DNA of 64,000 nucleotides, from assembly GCA_001304995.1 (NCBI GenBank), contig BBZU01000006.1, positions 94,075 through 158,074 on the forward strand, given 5' to 3'. The stretch is from Clostridia bacterium UC5.1-1D10 (GTDB taxonomy: Bacteria; Bacillota; Clostridia; Lachnospirales; Anaerotignaceae). Positions within the stretch are counted from its first letter, which is position 1, and each line of letters begins with the position of its first letter. The position numbers and the translations under genes were made by a program. Positions 38,500 through 48,006 of this stretch are shown here, piece after piece. The notes under the pieces are model-generated. The model was not told where the DNA came from. It ran no database searches and saw nothing but the letters and a program-made list of their open reading frames with translations.

Positions 38500-40089
38500 A
38501 TGAAAAAAGGGTTTTGTATTTTGCTGAGCAGTGCTTTGCTTTTGACAGGGACAGTACCAACATGGGCAAAAGAGGAACGCTTGTTGCTGGAGCCTCATGA
38601 GTATCGTGGGATAGTTGGTACGACAAATTTTTATAGGGACGATGTCTTGCAGTCTTCGGATGCGGAAATTTATTTGAAAGACGGCTATGTGATGCTGCCC
38701 TTGCGGACATTTTTTACATCCATCAATCCTGATGCGCAAATCTATTGGAATAGCGTAGACCAGCAGGCAGGGGTACTTCTGGGAGAAAGTTCTATATTTT
38801 TGTATGTGAAGGAAAATAAGATCGTTGTCAATCGCGAAGAACAGCCTGTGGTGGGAAAAATGGAAGTGAAAAACGGTCGGTTGTTCATTCCACTGCGAAA
38901 CTGGCTTACCATATTGAATCAATGCGGATATCAGTTGACAGATGCGGATCTCCATTGGGACAGTACCAAACAGGAAGTGACTGTAACCGTCCGGGAAAAC
39001 CAGATTATTTTTGAAGAAAATCTGAAAACACCTGTCATTTCCGGCGAAGGACAGGCACCGCTCTATGCGGTGGCACTGACCGCTACATACAGTGGCATAC
39101 AAAATCTGGGAGATGGATATTTCCTTGGGATCGATGATACAGAAGGATATTACAAATATGCTTACGATATTTTGGACAGCAACGGAAAATTAAAAAGTCA
39201 TTTCGCACCAGGGGAAATCTTCAGGATGGAATATTTGGGAGAAGGAATGTTCTGTGTATACACAGAGAGATGGCAACAGGAATACGTTATGGATGAAAAT
39301 GGACAGAAACAGTTCGATGTGGCTTATGATTCCATAGGTGATTTTCATGAAGGGCTGGCATGCGTAAGTGACGAAAAGGACGGTCAGAAAGTGGAAGGCT
39401 ATGTTGATGCAAAGGGAACGCTGCAGATTCCTCTGCAATTTGCCGATGGCGGATACTTTTCTGAAGAACGGGCAGTGGTTCGCGATTTGGAAACAAGGAA
39501 ATGCGGTGTGATCGATAAGAAAGGAAACTATGTTGTAGAGCCCAAGTACAAGTCTTGTAAAAGTTTTCAAGATGGTATGTCTTTAGTACAGACAGAACAG
39601 GGATATGGCTATATCAACAAACAGGGAGAAGAAGTCATTGCACCTCAGTATGTATGGGCATCTGATTTTTATGACGGCACAGCATATGTACTGGAAGAAC
39701 AAAATGGCCCTGTTTGGCTTATCAATACAAAGGGCGAGAAAGTCAAAAAGATGGCAGACCAGCCCGGAGATTCTTATGAGAGCAATGCATATTGTTTGCG
39801 CATATCTCAGGATGTAGTGCTGCCTTCCGGTGCAGAGAAAAATGTAGACCATTATTATGATAAGAACGGAGAAATCTCTATGGAACAGGGCAAACTGCTT
39901 TTTAGACTTTCTGAAGGGCTTTGCAGTGTACTGGATGAAAAGACACAAAAATACGGCTTTGTAGATAAAACAGGGGAAATGGTCATTTCACCTATGTTCC
40001 GTGAAGCGAGAGATTTTAAAGATGGATATGCAGTGGTACAAGTGCAGGATCAATGGGGCGTTGTGAAAAATCCGCTTTTGCAGAAATAA
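38500..40089 (+). CDS. Secreted WG-repeat protein (paralog 3)
   Basis: 529 aa. Signal peptide (cleavage near TWA), Cu_amine_oxidN1-like domain (more diverged: EYRGIVGTTNFYRDDVLQSS) and WG repeats (GYVDAKGTLQIPLQF, CGVIDKKGNYVVEPKY, YGYINKQGEEVIAPQY, YGFVDKTGEMVISPMF). GGGAGGA precedes the ATG, 22 bases after paralog 2. It is more distant from paralogs 1 and 2 than they are from each other. Confidence 0.88.
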   Translation: MKKGFCILLSSALLLTGTVPTWAKEERLLLEPHEYRGIVGTTNFYRDDVLQSSDAEIYLKDGYVMLPLRTFFTSINPDAQIYWNSVDQQAGVLLGESSIFLYVKENKIVVNREEQPVVGKMEVKNGRLFIPLRNWLTILNQCGYQLTDADLHWDSTKQEVTVTVRENQIIFEENLKTPVISGEGQAPLYAVALTATYSGIQNLGDGYFLGIDDTEGYYKYAYDILDSNGKLKSHFAPGEIFRMEYLGEGMFCVYTERWQQEYVMDENGQKQFDVAYDSIGDFHEGLACVSDEKDGQKVEGYVDAKGTLQIPLQFADGGYFSEERAVVRDLETRKCGVIDKKGNYVVEPKYKSCKSFQDGMSLVQTEQGYGYINKQGEEVIAPQYVWASDFYDGTAYVLEEQNGPVWLINTKGEKVKKMADQPGDSYESNAYCLRISQDVVLPSGAEKNVDHYYDKNGEISMEQGKLLFRLSEGLCSVLDEKTQKYGFVDKTGEMVISPMFREARDFKDGYAVVQVQDQWGVVKNPLLQK

Positions 40090-40142
40090 TACCACATGGT
40101 ATCATGAAGAAAAAACGGCAAATGGAGGAAGGTGAGATGTAA

Positions 40143-40561
40143 ATGAGAAAGTACAGAATTTATGTTGGAGCAGGTGTACTGATTTTCGCATTGGTTCTTT
40201 CCTATTTTGCATATCACAGAATCCGTTGTACCAATTATCTTCAAAATCCCAGAGGCTCAGAAGAAACAGTATCCATTTCCGTTTTAGACTATGTGCACGA
40301 TACAAATCGAAACAATATACGGGAAACAGATACATTTTGGAAATTGCTGAGCCAATGTGAATATGACGCATTGCCAAAGAACCAAAGTCAGGGGGAATGG
40401 GTCAGCCGTTTGTAGTTTTCATGATAAACGGGAAAGCGGATCATGTTATGACCTATGAAGAAAGCGGCGTTGTACGAGGCGTCATTGAGATGGATGGAAA
40501 GAAATATGACTTGAAGGATTGTGAAGAGCTGCATCAGTATGGTCAATGGCTTTGCCAATGA
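40143..40561 (+). CDS. Small membrane-anchored protein of unknown function, one frameshift
   Basis: About 139 aa when joined. One N-terminal hydrophobic helix (residues 5-25) is followed by a hydrophilic domain. The first frame ends at TAG 40413-40415; one extra A near 40396 gives GEMGQPFVVFMINGKADHVM and continues to TGA 40559-40561. No family is recognised. It follows the WG-repeat genes by 53 bases and is closed by the 40572 terminator, so it belongs to their operon. Confidence 0.7.
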
Positions 40562-40571
40562 AAGCGGCAGG

Positions 40572-40605
40572 AAAAAGGTATGGTTTGATGCCATACCTTT
40601 TTATT
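40572..40605 (+). terminator. Terminator of the WG-repeat operon
   Basis: AAAAAGGTATGG / CCATACCTTTTT perfect stem with a 7-nt loop and T-run. Confidence 0.85.
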
Positions 40606-40662
40606 TGCCCGAAAATCCCTGTTTTTATGGAAATTTTCCTATGGATATAGTAGATGTTTCAT

Positions 40663-40696
40663 TGCTTCCAATGAAAGTCTGCTTCCAATGAAAGTC
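40663..40696 (+). repeat. Perfect 17-bp tandem duplication upstream of gntR
   Basis: TGCTTCCAATGAAAGTC occurs twice without a gap, 41 bp upstream of the GntR operator. It may be a slippage duplication or a two-site regulator target. Confidence 0.85.
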
Positions 40697-40736
40697 TATG
40701 GTAAAATAATTAAAAGGATTGTTTTTATTTTATACG

Positions 40737-40761
40737 GTATACCGGTATACAGGTTAATGAC
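40737..40761. promoter_or_regulatory. Operator in the gntR promoter region
   Basis: Contains the perfect 14-bp palindrome GTATACCGGTATAC followed by AGGTTAATGAC. The 23 bases 40739-40761 match 48975-48997 at 22 positions. It lies 43 bp ahead of the regulator's start. Confidence 0.8.
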
Positions 40762-40803
40762 ACAAGGAAAAGCAAAAGAGGATGACTTTGGGAGAGAGTG
40801 GCT

Positions 40804-41455
40804 ATGAATCAGAAAAAAGCGCTGCATGTATTGGCGTATGAACACATCAAGAATATGGTTTTGGAAGGTAAAATGGAGTACGGTGAAATTTATTCGGAAA
40901 CCAAGATCGCTAAAGAAATTGGGATTTCCCGTACACCCGTCAGAGATGCCATACAGTATCTTTCCCAGGAGAAATACATTGACATTTTGCCGAATAAGGG
41001 ATTTTGTCTGCATAAAATGGGCATACAGGACTTTGTGGATACCAACCAGATCCGTACGGCCATTGAAGGGTACTGCGGCAGAGAAATCGCCCAGAAAGCA
41101 GATTTGGAAGAAACAAAGGAAAACGTTTGATCTGTTGGAATCTTTTTTGAAGCAGCAGAAAGAAGCCTTGGAACAGGAATCTGTGACTGGGTTTTTTGAA
41201 GCGGATATGCAGTTCCACATCCAATTGGTCAGCCATATTGCCAATGGGGAGCTGAATAATCTGTTTGGAACGTATATGTATCGTATGCGTAATCTGGCGC
41301 TGCATTCTCTGTATGTACCAGGGCGTATGGAAAAGGCTTATCAGGAACATTTGGAGATTTTTGAGAATATGAAACAGGGGGATATGATTCAGACTTATGA
41401 AAGCATTGTATATCATATGGAGAGCCCCAGAGATATCAGTATAGACGAAGATTAA
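40804..41455 (+). CDS. GntR-family (FCD) transcriptional regulator, one frameshift
   Basis: About 217 aa when joined. An N-terminal winged helix (residues 5-70: SETKIAKEIGISRTPVRDAI) is followed by an all-helical FCD ligand domain with the metal-binding pattern FEADMQFHIQL and a later EHLEIFENM. The frame breaks at A4 41120-41123; one extra A gives KEKTFDLLESF. FCD regulators respond to small organic acids. It points toward the oppositely oriented acid-sugar operon and shares an operator with it, so it is the probable local regulator. Confidence 0.9.
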
Positions 41456-41494
41456 AAAAGCAGGTATTCCCTTTTGGGAATACCTGCTTTTTTA
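41454..41494. terminator. Bidirectional terminator between gntR and gntP
   Basis: AAAAAAGCAGGTATTCCC / GGGAATACCTGCTTTTTT perfect stem, 4-nt loop, between convergent genes. Confidence 0.9.
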
Positions 41495-41528
41495 TTTATA
41501 TAGAAGAGATGTTTTAAACAGAAAATAA

Positions 41529-42937
41529 TTACATGAAGAAGCTCAATACAAGGACTTCCACAACACCCACAGCCCATGCGATGGTTGAGGTTACAGCCCA
41601 TGTGATCAGCTGATCTTTTGCTTCTTTTACGCCCAATGTACGGTTTACAACCCAGAAATAACTATCGTTGAAGTAACCGAAGAACAGGGAGCCTACGCAG
41701 CAGGCGATGCTGCCCAGCGGAGGGATGACACCGGAAGCAACGATGATAGGAGCGGAGATACTTGCAGCTGTTGTCATAGCTACTGTACCGGAACCCTGAA
41801 TGAAACGCATCAGTGTGGAGATGATCAGAGGCAGGATGATGATGGGGATAGCTGTCTGAGACAGACCTTCCGCAATATATGTGCCCAGACCGGAGTCTTT
41901 GATGATCTGACCCAGGGCACCGCCGCCGCCGGTAACCAGCATAATGATACCAGCAGACATCATACCTTTTTCCATTTCAGACAGTGCTGTGTGACGATCC
42001 AGGTTTTTGCCCAGACCGAAAATAGCAACTACTAAGCCCAGACCAACAGCTACGATGGGCTGACCCAGGAAGATGAGGATTTCCATAGGGCCTGTTGTTT
42101 TACCCAGTGCGGAAGCGATGGTGTTGATCAGAATCAGCACGATAGGAACGATCAGAGGCAGGAAGGACTGCAATGTGCTGGGTAGACCTTCTTCTTCCAT
42201 TTTGAATGTGTTTTCGTATGTAGGTTCCTGATAAGGCATGGATACGAATTCACCGTTTTCATTGGGAATCTGGTAATATTTTTTGCTCAGGTACAATCTA
42301 GCGTAAGCAATACATGCGATTGCCATGGGAATTGCCAATACGATAGTCATCAGAATGAATTTACCAACGTCAACACCGAAGATACCGCATACACCCAGAG
42401 GGCCGGGAGTAGGAGGAACCATAGAGTGGGTGATTACCAGACCTGCTGCCAGCGCAACACCCAAGCCGATGACAGATTTTTTGTTGCTTTGGAAATTGCT
42501 TTTGCGATGGGGGAAAGTACCACAAACCCGGAGTCACAGAAAATGGGGATGGATACCAAAAAGCCAGTCAGCGCCAGGGCTTCTTCTTCTCTCTTTTTGC
42601 CAAAGAGTTTCAGGAAGGTGAAGGCCATTCGCTTGGCAGCCCCTGTTACTTCAAATATTTGCCCCATCATAACACCGAAGCCGATGATGATACCAATGCT
42701 GCCCAGTGTACCGCCAAAGCCGGTGGTGATGGAATTGATGATGCCAAATGTTTTTCCGTCGTCCAAAGTGATGTTTGTCAAAGGCATGCCGCCTACAACA
42801 CCAACGATGATGGTAGAGATGATCAGTGCCAAAAATGCCTGTACTTTTGTTTTCAGTACCAAGAAAATCAGTACGATAATACCAATGGCAAGACCGATTA
42901 ACATTCTGTCGCCGCTTAATCCGCCGATCATTGTCAT
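41529..42937 (-). CDS. GntP-family acid-sugar permease, one frameshift
   Basis: About 469 aa when joined. A dozen hydrophobic segments with GntP-family landmarks (SIPIFCDSGFVVLSPIAKAI, HSMVPPTPGPLGV). The frame breaks at the A6 run (plus-strand T6 at 42477-42482); one extra A gives KATKKSVIGLGVALA. GntP carriers import gluconate or related sugar acids with protons. As the last gene of the tetronate operon it probably imports threonate or erythronate. Confidence 0.92.
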
Positions 42938-42961
42938 AACCTCCCTTAAGTAAACATGTGA

Positions 42962-43962
42962 TTATTTGGTGAAATAAGGTGCATATTTTGCTGCCAGCAG
43001 GATGGCTTCGATCATGCTGACTGCGCTTACTTTCCCAGTGCCGGCAATATCAAAGGCTGTGCCATGGTCTACGGAAGTACGCAGGATGGGCATGCCGTTT
43101 GTGATGGCAATGGTTTTTTCAAAGTCCAAAGTTTTGGTAGCGATGTGTCCCTGGTCGTGGTAGAGGGATAATACGCTGTTGTATTTGCCGATGGCAGCCT
43201 GATGGAATACAGAGTCCGCGCCAATGGGGCCTACAACAGGGTAGCCTTCTGCCTGCAATTCTTCTACGGCAGGGATGATTTCGTTCACTTCTTCCCAACC
43301 GAACAGACCATGTTCCCCGCTGTGAGGGTTCAGTTCGGCAATGGCCATAGTGCCATCTTGTACGCCCAGTTTCCGCAGAGCTTCCAGGCAGCGTTTTACA
43401 TAGTCTTTGATTCTGTCTTTTTTGATCATGTCCAGCATATCCCGCAGGAAACGTGTCTGGTCAGGAAGAAAACATGCATGCCGTTTGTTTCGAACATGGT
43501 CAAAGGATCTTCTGTGTTTGTCAATGCGCCGAAAATTTCTGTGTGACCGATAAAGTTGATGTTTCCGGATCTCAGAGATTCTTTGTTGATGGGGGTTGTG
43601 GCAACTGCATCCACTCTGCCTGCATTGGCAAGGGCGATAGATTTTTCAATGTAAGCAAAGGCTGCCTGACCGCACATGCCGTTGACTTTGCCATAAGCAA
43701 ACTGTGCCATATCTACGTTGTCCAGGTCAATGAGGTTCAGAACGCCGGGACGGAAATCGCCGTATTCAGGTTCTGCAATCACATGAACGGTAATATCTAC
43801 GCCAGTGATTTCGATGGCTTTGTCGATGATCTTTTTGTCACCGATCACAACACATTCAGCGGCATCGAAAACTTCCTGAGATGCGATAGATTTTACAACA
43901 ATTTCGGGGCCAACGCCCGCAGGATCTCCAAGGGGGATTGCGATTCTAGGTTTTTTATTCAT
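42962..43962 (-). CDS. pdxA2: PdxA2-type 4-phospho-D-threonate dehydrogenase, one frameshift
   Basis: About 333 aa when joined. PdxA fold: [19 protein letters not shown], the metal-binding His in TRHVS, a second His in [11 protein letters not shown], and a later [11 protein letters not shown]. The frame breaks at plus-strand GG 43447-43448; one extra C on the coding strand gives [12 protein letters not shown]. Its place beside a DUF1537 kinase, and not beside pyridoxine genes, marks it as the PdxA2 group, which oxidises 4-phospho-D-threonate or D-erythronate to dihydroxyacetone phosphate and CO2. Confidence 0.9.
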
Positions 43963-43991
43963 GGAAATTCCTCTCTTTCCGTTTATTTTTT

Positions 43992-45294
43992 TTAAATATA
44001 AAGTTTTTCTTTCAGATAGGTAATGCAGCGGTTGATGGCATCCCGTTCACCCTGACTGCCGCCTTTTGTGATGATATGGATGCCTGCAAAATCGCCGGTC
44101 AGGAATTGACCGTAGGCAGCCAAAGGCAATACTTCGTCAGACAGAGATAATCCGGCGGTCTGGAATTTTTTGCAGACAGCTACGGTCACATCGCCGCCGC
44201 TGGTATACAGACCTTTGTATTCCGGCTGTGCCTGAAAGATGCCGTAAGCGATTTCCGCGAAGGCGGAATTGATCTTATCGGTTACATCATCCATGGAGCA
44301 ATGATATTTTTCCATATAAGGCTGGAAATCAATGCGGTTTTCGGGATAGATGCCGTCACCCGTTACAGTAGAAACTGTATTGAGGTGACTGACTTCCAGA
44401 ATTTCGTGGATCACCCGCTGAATTTCCGCGCTGCGCTGTTCTTCGCTTTCCAAAAGTTCTCTTGTTTTCACAAAGGCGTTATGGATGCGCTGGGACAGCC
44501 ACAGTTCTTCCATCTGTGCTTTTGTATTGGGATTCACGCTGCCGACAACAGCCAGAATCCGGTTTTCTCTTTTTTCTGTGTGGGTGTGATGAGCTTTCTG
44601 GATAATGTTGCCGTGAAAACACCGGGGTCAACAGCTACGATTTTCAGCTTGCTGGTGATAGAGGCATCGGCAATCAAATCCAGATCTTCCTGAGTGACAC
44701 AGTCAACTACCAAAATCCGGCAGCCTTCCGCTACATGGGCTTTCATCACATCTGCCAGATAGTGTTTGCCATGCATCAGGTCTTTCATGAGAATGGATGC
44801 TGTTTTATATTTGCTCTGCTCATGAAAGAGTACTTCCACTTCGGACACCTTAACAGGTGTTTTCGGGTCGATGGCAATATCTGTTTTATGAAGGGGCAGG
44901 CCATTGACCAGCATATAGCCGTCAATGACGATTCTGCCGGAAGCAGGGAAGCAGGGTGCAACGATGGCGACGTAATCCTCTCCCAGACAATCCAGCATGG
45001 CATCGGTTTCGCTGCCCAGATTGCCCCGTAATGTGCTGTCGATGCGGTTGGAATATACTTTTACAGCATCGTCTTTCAGAAGGCTGCATATATCGTATAC
45101 CCGCTGATAGGCAACTTCCGGAGCAACACCACGCTGTCGGTGGGATAGATCACACAGTCACAGTCTTCCAATGCCTGCAAATCCATGCTTTCCGTATTCA
45201 TGACCGTATAGGCCTGATAATTCATTTTTTTCAAAAGAACGCCGGTGGCATTTCCGCCGGTTAAGTCATCTGCGATTACAACACATTGTGGCAT
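43992..45294 (-). CDS. dtnK: DUF1537 four-carbon acid-sugar kinase, DtnK type, two frameshifts
   Basis: About 434 aa when joined. The N-terminus VVIADDLTGGNATGVLL is the family's substrate-domain signature; the middle part has NRIDSTLRGNLGSE and the C-terminal nucleotide domain has SGGDVTVAVC and ITKGGSQGE. Frames are lost at plus-strand 45133 (one missing C; corrected reading DSRGVAPEVAY) and at the T6 run 44570-44575 (one missing A on the coding strand; corrected KKRENRILAVVGSVNP). Family members phosphorylate D-threonate/D-erythronate at C4. The pdxA2 gene follows 29 bases later, giving the two-step route. Confidence 0.88.
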
Positions 45295-45346
45295 GGGAAT
45301 CTCCTTTCCTTGACATGACTTCTGTCAGTTGATTTTCTTTTGTATA

Positions 45347-45939
45347 TTAGATTTTGCGGAAAGAAAGAGGCCCTTGCTTGGATTCGATTTCCCAAGCCAT
45401 TCTTGCGCTTTCTTCCAGTTCTTCCAGGCAGTAGAAGGCATCCAGCAGATTTTTGCCCCCACAATGGGCCCGTGGTTTTCCAGCAAGAATCCATCGCTGC
45501 CGGAAACACACTGGCGGAAAGCGGAAAACAGTTCTTCAGAGCCGGGCTTTCCGTAGGGAACCAGTCCCACTGTACCCAGTTTCATTTTCAGGTAAGGGGT
45601 GTACTGGGGAATGCAGTCTGTGCGGTTTTTATGTACGGCACAAGACCAAAGGGTTGCGTAAAAGCTATGTGTATGAATGACAGCTTGGATCTCCTCACTT
45701 TTTTCATACATCATTTGGTGCAGCGGAAATTCTTTGCTGGGCTTTGGCCCGGAAATCCATTCTCCATCCAGAGAAAGTACGGAGAAATCTTCTTCTTTCA
45801 AAGTACCAAAACAGGTTCCGCTGCCGGTGATATAAATAAGATCCTTCTCTTTAAAGCTCATGTTGGCAGAGGAGCCGGAGGCTTTTCCTCTTTCAAACAA
45901 GCTGTGTGCAATCCATACTGCGGTTTTCAGATTTTCCAT
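45347..45939 (-). CDS. otnC: OtnC-type class II aldolase-family decarboxylase, one frameshift
   Basis: About 198 aa when joined. Class II aldolase/adducin fold with the zinc site in HTHSFYATLWS and a third His in LENHGPIVG, and the N-terminal SGSSANMSFKEKDLIYITGSGT. One missing base in the C5 run (plus 45456-45460) breaks the frame; the corrected end reads GGKNLLDAFYCLEEL and stops at 45347. OtnC decarboxylates 3-oxo-tetronate 4-phosphate to dihydroxyacetone phosphate. It is flanked by the two DUF1537 kinases. Confidence 0.9.
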
Positions 45940-45943
45940 TTGT

Positions 45944-47202
45944 TCACTTCCTTGTCATTTGTAATGCACGGGCAAAGAAATCTGTCTGGCCAAAGTTACC
46001 GGATTTGAGAACAATGCGGATGTTTTCATTGGACAGTGGCGCCATGATCGGCACACCCGGCGCGATGCTTTCCCCAATTTCAAAGCAATGATAGCCCAAT
46101 TTTTTCGCAACGGCACTGGAGGTTTCCCCGCCAGCAACGATGATTCTTGTATATCCGTTTGCAACGGCACGTTCCGCAACGGCAGCAGTCAGACCTTCCA
46201 GCAGAGCAGCAATTTTATCTTTGCCCACTTTCTGGATTTCTGCTACATTTTCTGCCTGATCGGAGCTATACAGCAGCACTTCTTCGTCTGTGTGTGCTTT
46301 TACAAAATCCCATACAGTGTCTACGGTTTCTGTACCAGACAATACAGCCATGGGATCGATTTTATAAGAAGCATATCCTTTTGTCTGAAAGTCAGCGATC
46401 TGTTCCAATGTTGCTTTGGAGCAGCTGCCAGCCAAAACGATGCCTTTTCCGTCCACACCGTTTGTCATGCTGTCTTTGGCAGCCTGTGTCTGCTGATATT
46501 TCGCAGCCAAAGGTGCCAGAATACCGCTGCCGCCTGTCAGAACAGTCAGGTCACCGAAAACTTCAGCGATTTTGGTGCCGTTTTCGTCGTTGACATAGTC
46601 GGGTACGATGTAGAAATGTTCTTTATCTTTGCCGAACTCATCCACAACAGTCAGAATTTCTTCTTAGCTCTTTGTCAGCAGTTCGGTGTTTACGTTCAAT
46701 ATCTGATATTTTCCCTGAGGATCCATGAGTTTTGCGATTTCAGATTCCCACATGGGTGTCAGAGGATGGTTTTTCATGTGTGTTTCGCTCAGAGGCACAC
46801 CGTCTACATAAAGGATACCGTTTTCCACAGTCCGTTTATTGACGGGAAGAGCGGGGCACAAAATGGTGTATTTTTCTCCAAAAGTTTCCAGCATAGCATC
46901 CACAACAGGGCCGATATTGCCTTCTTTTGTGGAGTCAAATGTGGAGCAGTATTTGAAATACAAATGTTGTGCGCCTTGTTCTTTCAGCCAGGTAAAAGCA
47001 GCCATGCTGTCTGCAACAGCGCTTTTTGTTTCCTGTGTTCTGCTCTTCAGAGCAATGACAACTGCCTGGCAGGGGGGATTTCCCCATCGGGTTTTCCGTT
47101 GAACAAAATGGTTTTCATACCTTTGCTCATGAGGAAAGAGGCAGCGTCACTGGAGCCGGTGAAGTCATCGGCAACACAGCCGATCAAAATATCCTGTTTC
47201 AT
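45944..47202 (-). CDS. otnK: DUF1537 kinase, OtnK type, one frameshift and one in-frame stop
   Basis: About 420 aa when joined. ATG 47202 has GGAGGG upstream; the start MKQDILIGCVADDFTGSSD is the OtnK-type signature. The nucleotide domain at the end has IIVAGGETSSAVAKKL and GESIAPGVPIM. The frame is lost at a C6 run (plus-strand G6, 47072-47077). Separately there is an in-frame TAA at 46664-46666 with no frame change on either side (TKS-stop-EEILTVVDEFGK). OtnK phosphorylates 3-oxo-tetronate at C4 before OtnC acts. Sequence error is likely, but a real null allele cannot be ruled out. Confidence 0.85.
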
Positions 47203-47203
47203 A

Positions 47204-47995
47204 TCATCCCTCCTGTTCGATTTCTGCGACAATCTTTTTCAGCAGGTCAATGGAGCGTTCTGCGCCTTCGCGGACATCGCCGTCAAAAGCTTCTGTGCAG
47301 ATAGCACCCTGATAACCGCTGCGGATGACAGGTGTCAGCAGTTTTTTGTAATAGTCATAAAGCGCATCGGAAGGGTATCTGCGTTCTGCGCCCACACGTT
47401 CCGCAATGTGGATGTGATGTACATAGGGCAGAGCGTATTCCAGTTCCTGAATATCTTCCTGTTCCATAGCCATATGGTAAATATCGAATACGATTTTCAA
47501 ATTGGGACGGTTGATTTTCTTTACTAAATCTGCACCTTCCCGAATTCTCAGACCAAATACACTTTCTGTATGATTCAGAGATTCATACATGACGATGATG
47601 CCATAGGGTGCTGCCACATCTGCAAACATGGTCATGAATGCTTCTGTTTCTTTCCATGCTTTTTCCAGATCATCGCCTTCCTGAAATTTCCTGGATTTGG
47701 GGGAGCCGATGCCAATGGCGGAAATATGTAATTGGCTGCCGCGTTTGCAGAGAAGTTCTGCATAGGCTTTGGCTTTTTCCAGGTCGTAACCTTCGCCGGT
47801 GATGACGATGTCAGGTGTCAGAGCCGCATTGAAGCCGCAGCATTTCACACTGCCGTTTTCCAGAACAGTTTTCAGTGCGTCGAATTCTTCATCTGTCATT
47901 TTGGAGATCTGGTTGCCGGGCAGTTCGATGTAATCAAAGCCCAGATCCTGCAAAATGCTGTAATTGTCAATGGTGGTGCCACATCCGTATTTCAT
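47204..47995 (-). CDS. otnI: OtnI-type 2-oxo-tetronate isomerase (xylose-isomerase-like TIM barrel)
   Basis: 263 aa. AP-endonuclease-2/xylose-isomerase-like TIM barrel with candidate metal ligands Glu in VMYESLN, Asp/His in VFDIYHM, His in HHIHIAE and Glu in CTEAFDGD. In tetronate operons the OtnI group isomerises 2-oxo- to 3-oxo-tetronate, the step between LtnD and OtnK; the neighbourhood supports this better than hydroxypyruvate isomerase. It is immediately upstream of otnK (gap of 1 base). No frame problems. Confidence 0.88.
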   Translation of the reverse strand: MKYGCGTTIDNYSILQDLGFDYIELPGNQISKMTDEEFDALKTVLENGSVKCCGFNAALTPDIVITGEGYDLEKAKAYAELLCKRGSQLHISAIGIGSPKSRKFQEGDDLEKAWKETEAFMTMFADVAAPYGIIVMYESLNHTESVFGLRIREGADLVKKINRPNLKIVFDIYHMAMEQEDIQELEYALPYVHHIHIAERVGAERRYPSDALYDYYKKLLTPVIRSGYQGAICTEAFDGDVREGAERSIDLLKKIVAEIEQEG

Positions 47996-48006
47996 GACAG
48001 ACCTCC

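Noticed and set aside
43992..47202. The two DUF1537 genes as pseudogenes
   Set aside because: Single-base corrections restore conserved text on both sides; the same indel rate is found in essential genes. Only the TAA at 46664 remains unexplained.
46088..47527. A 479-codon plus-strand open frame
   Set aside because: Covers otnK and otnI in antisense, with no recognisable domain or ribosome binding site; the minus-strand genes have clear family motifs.
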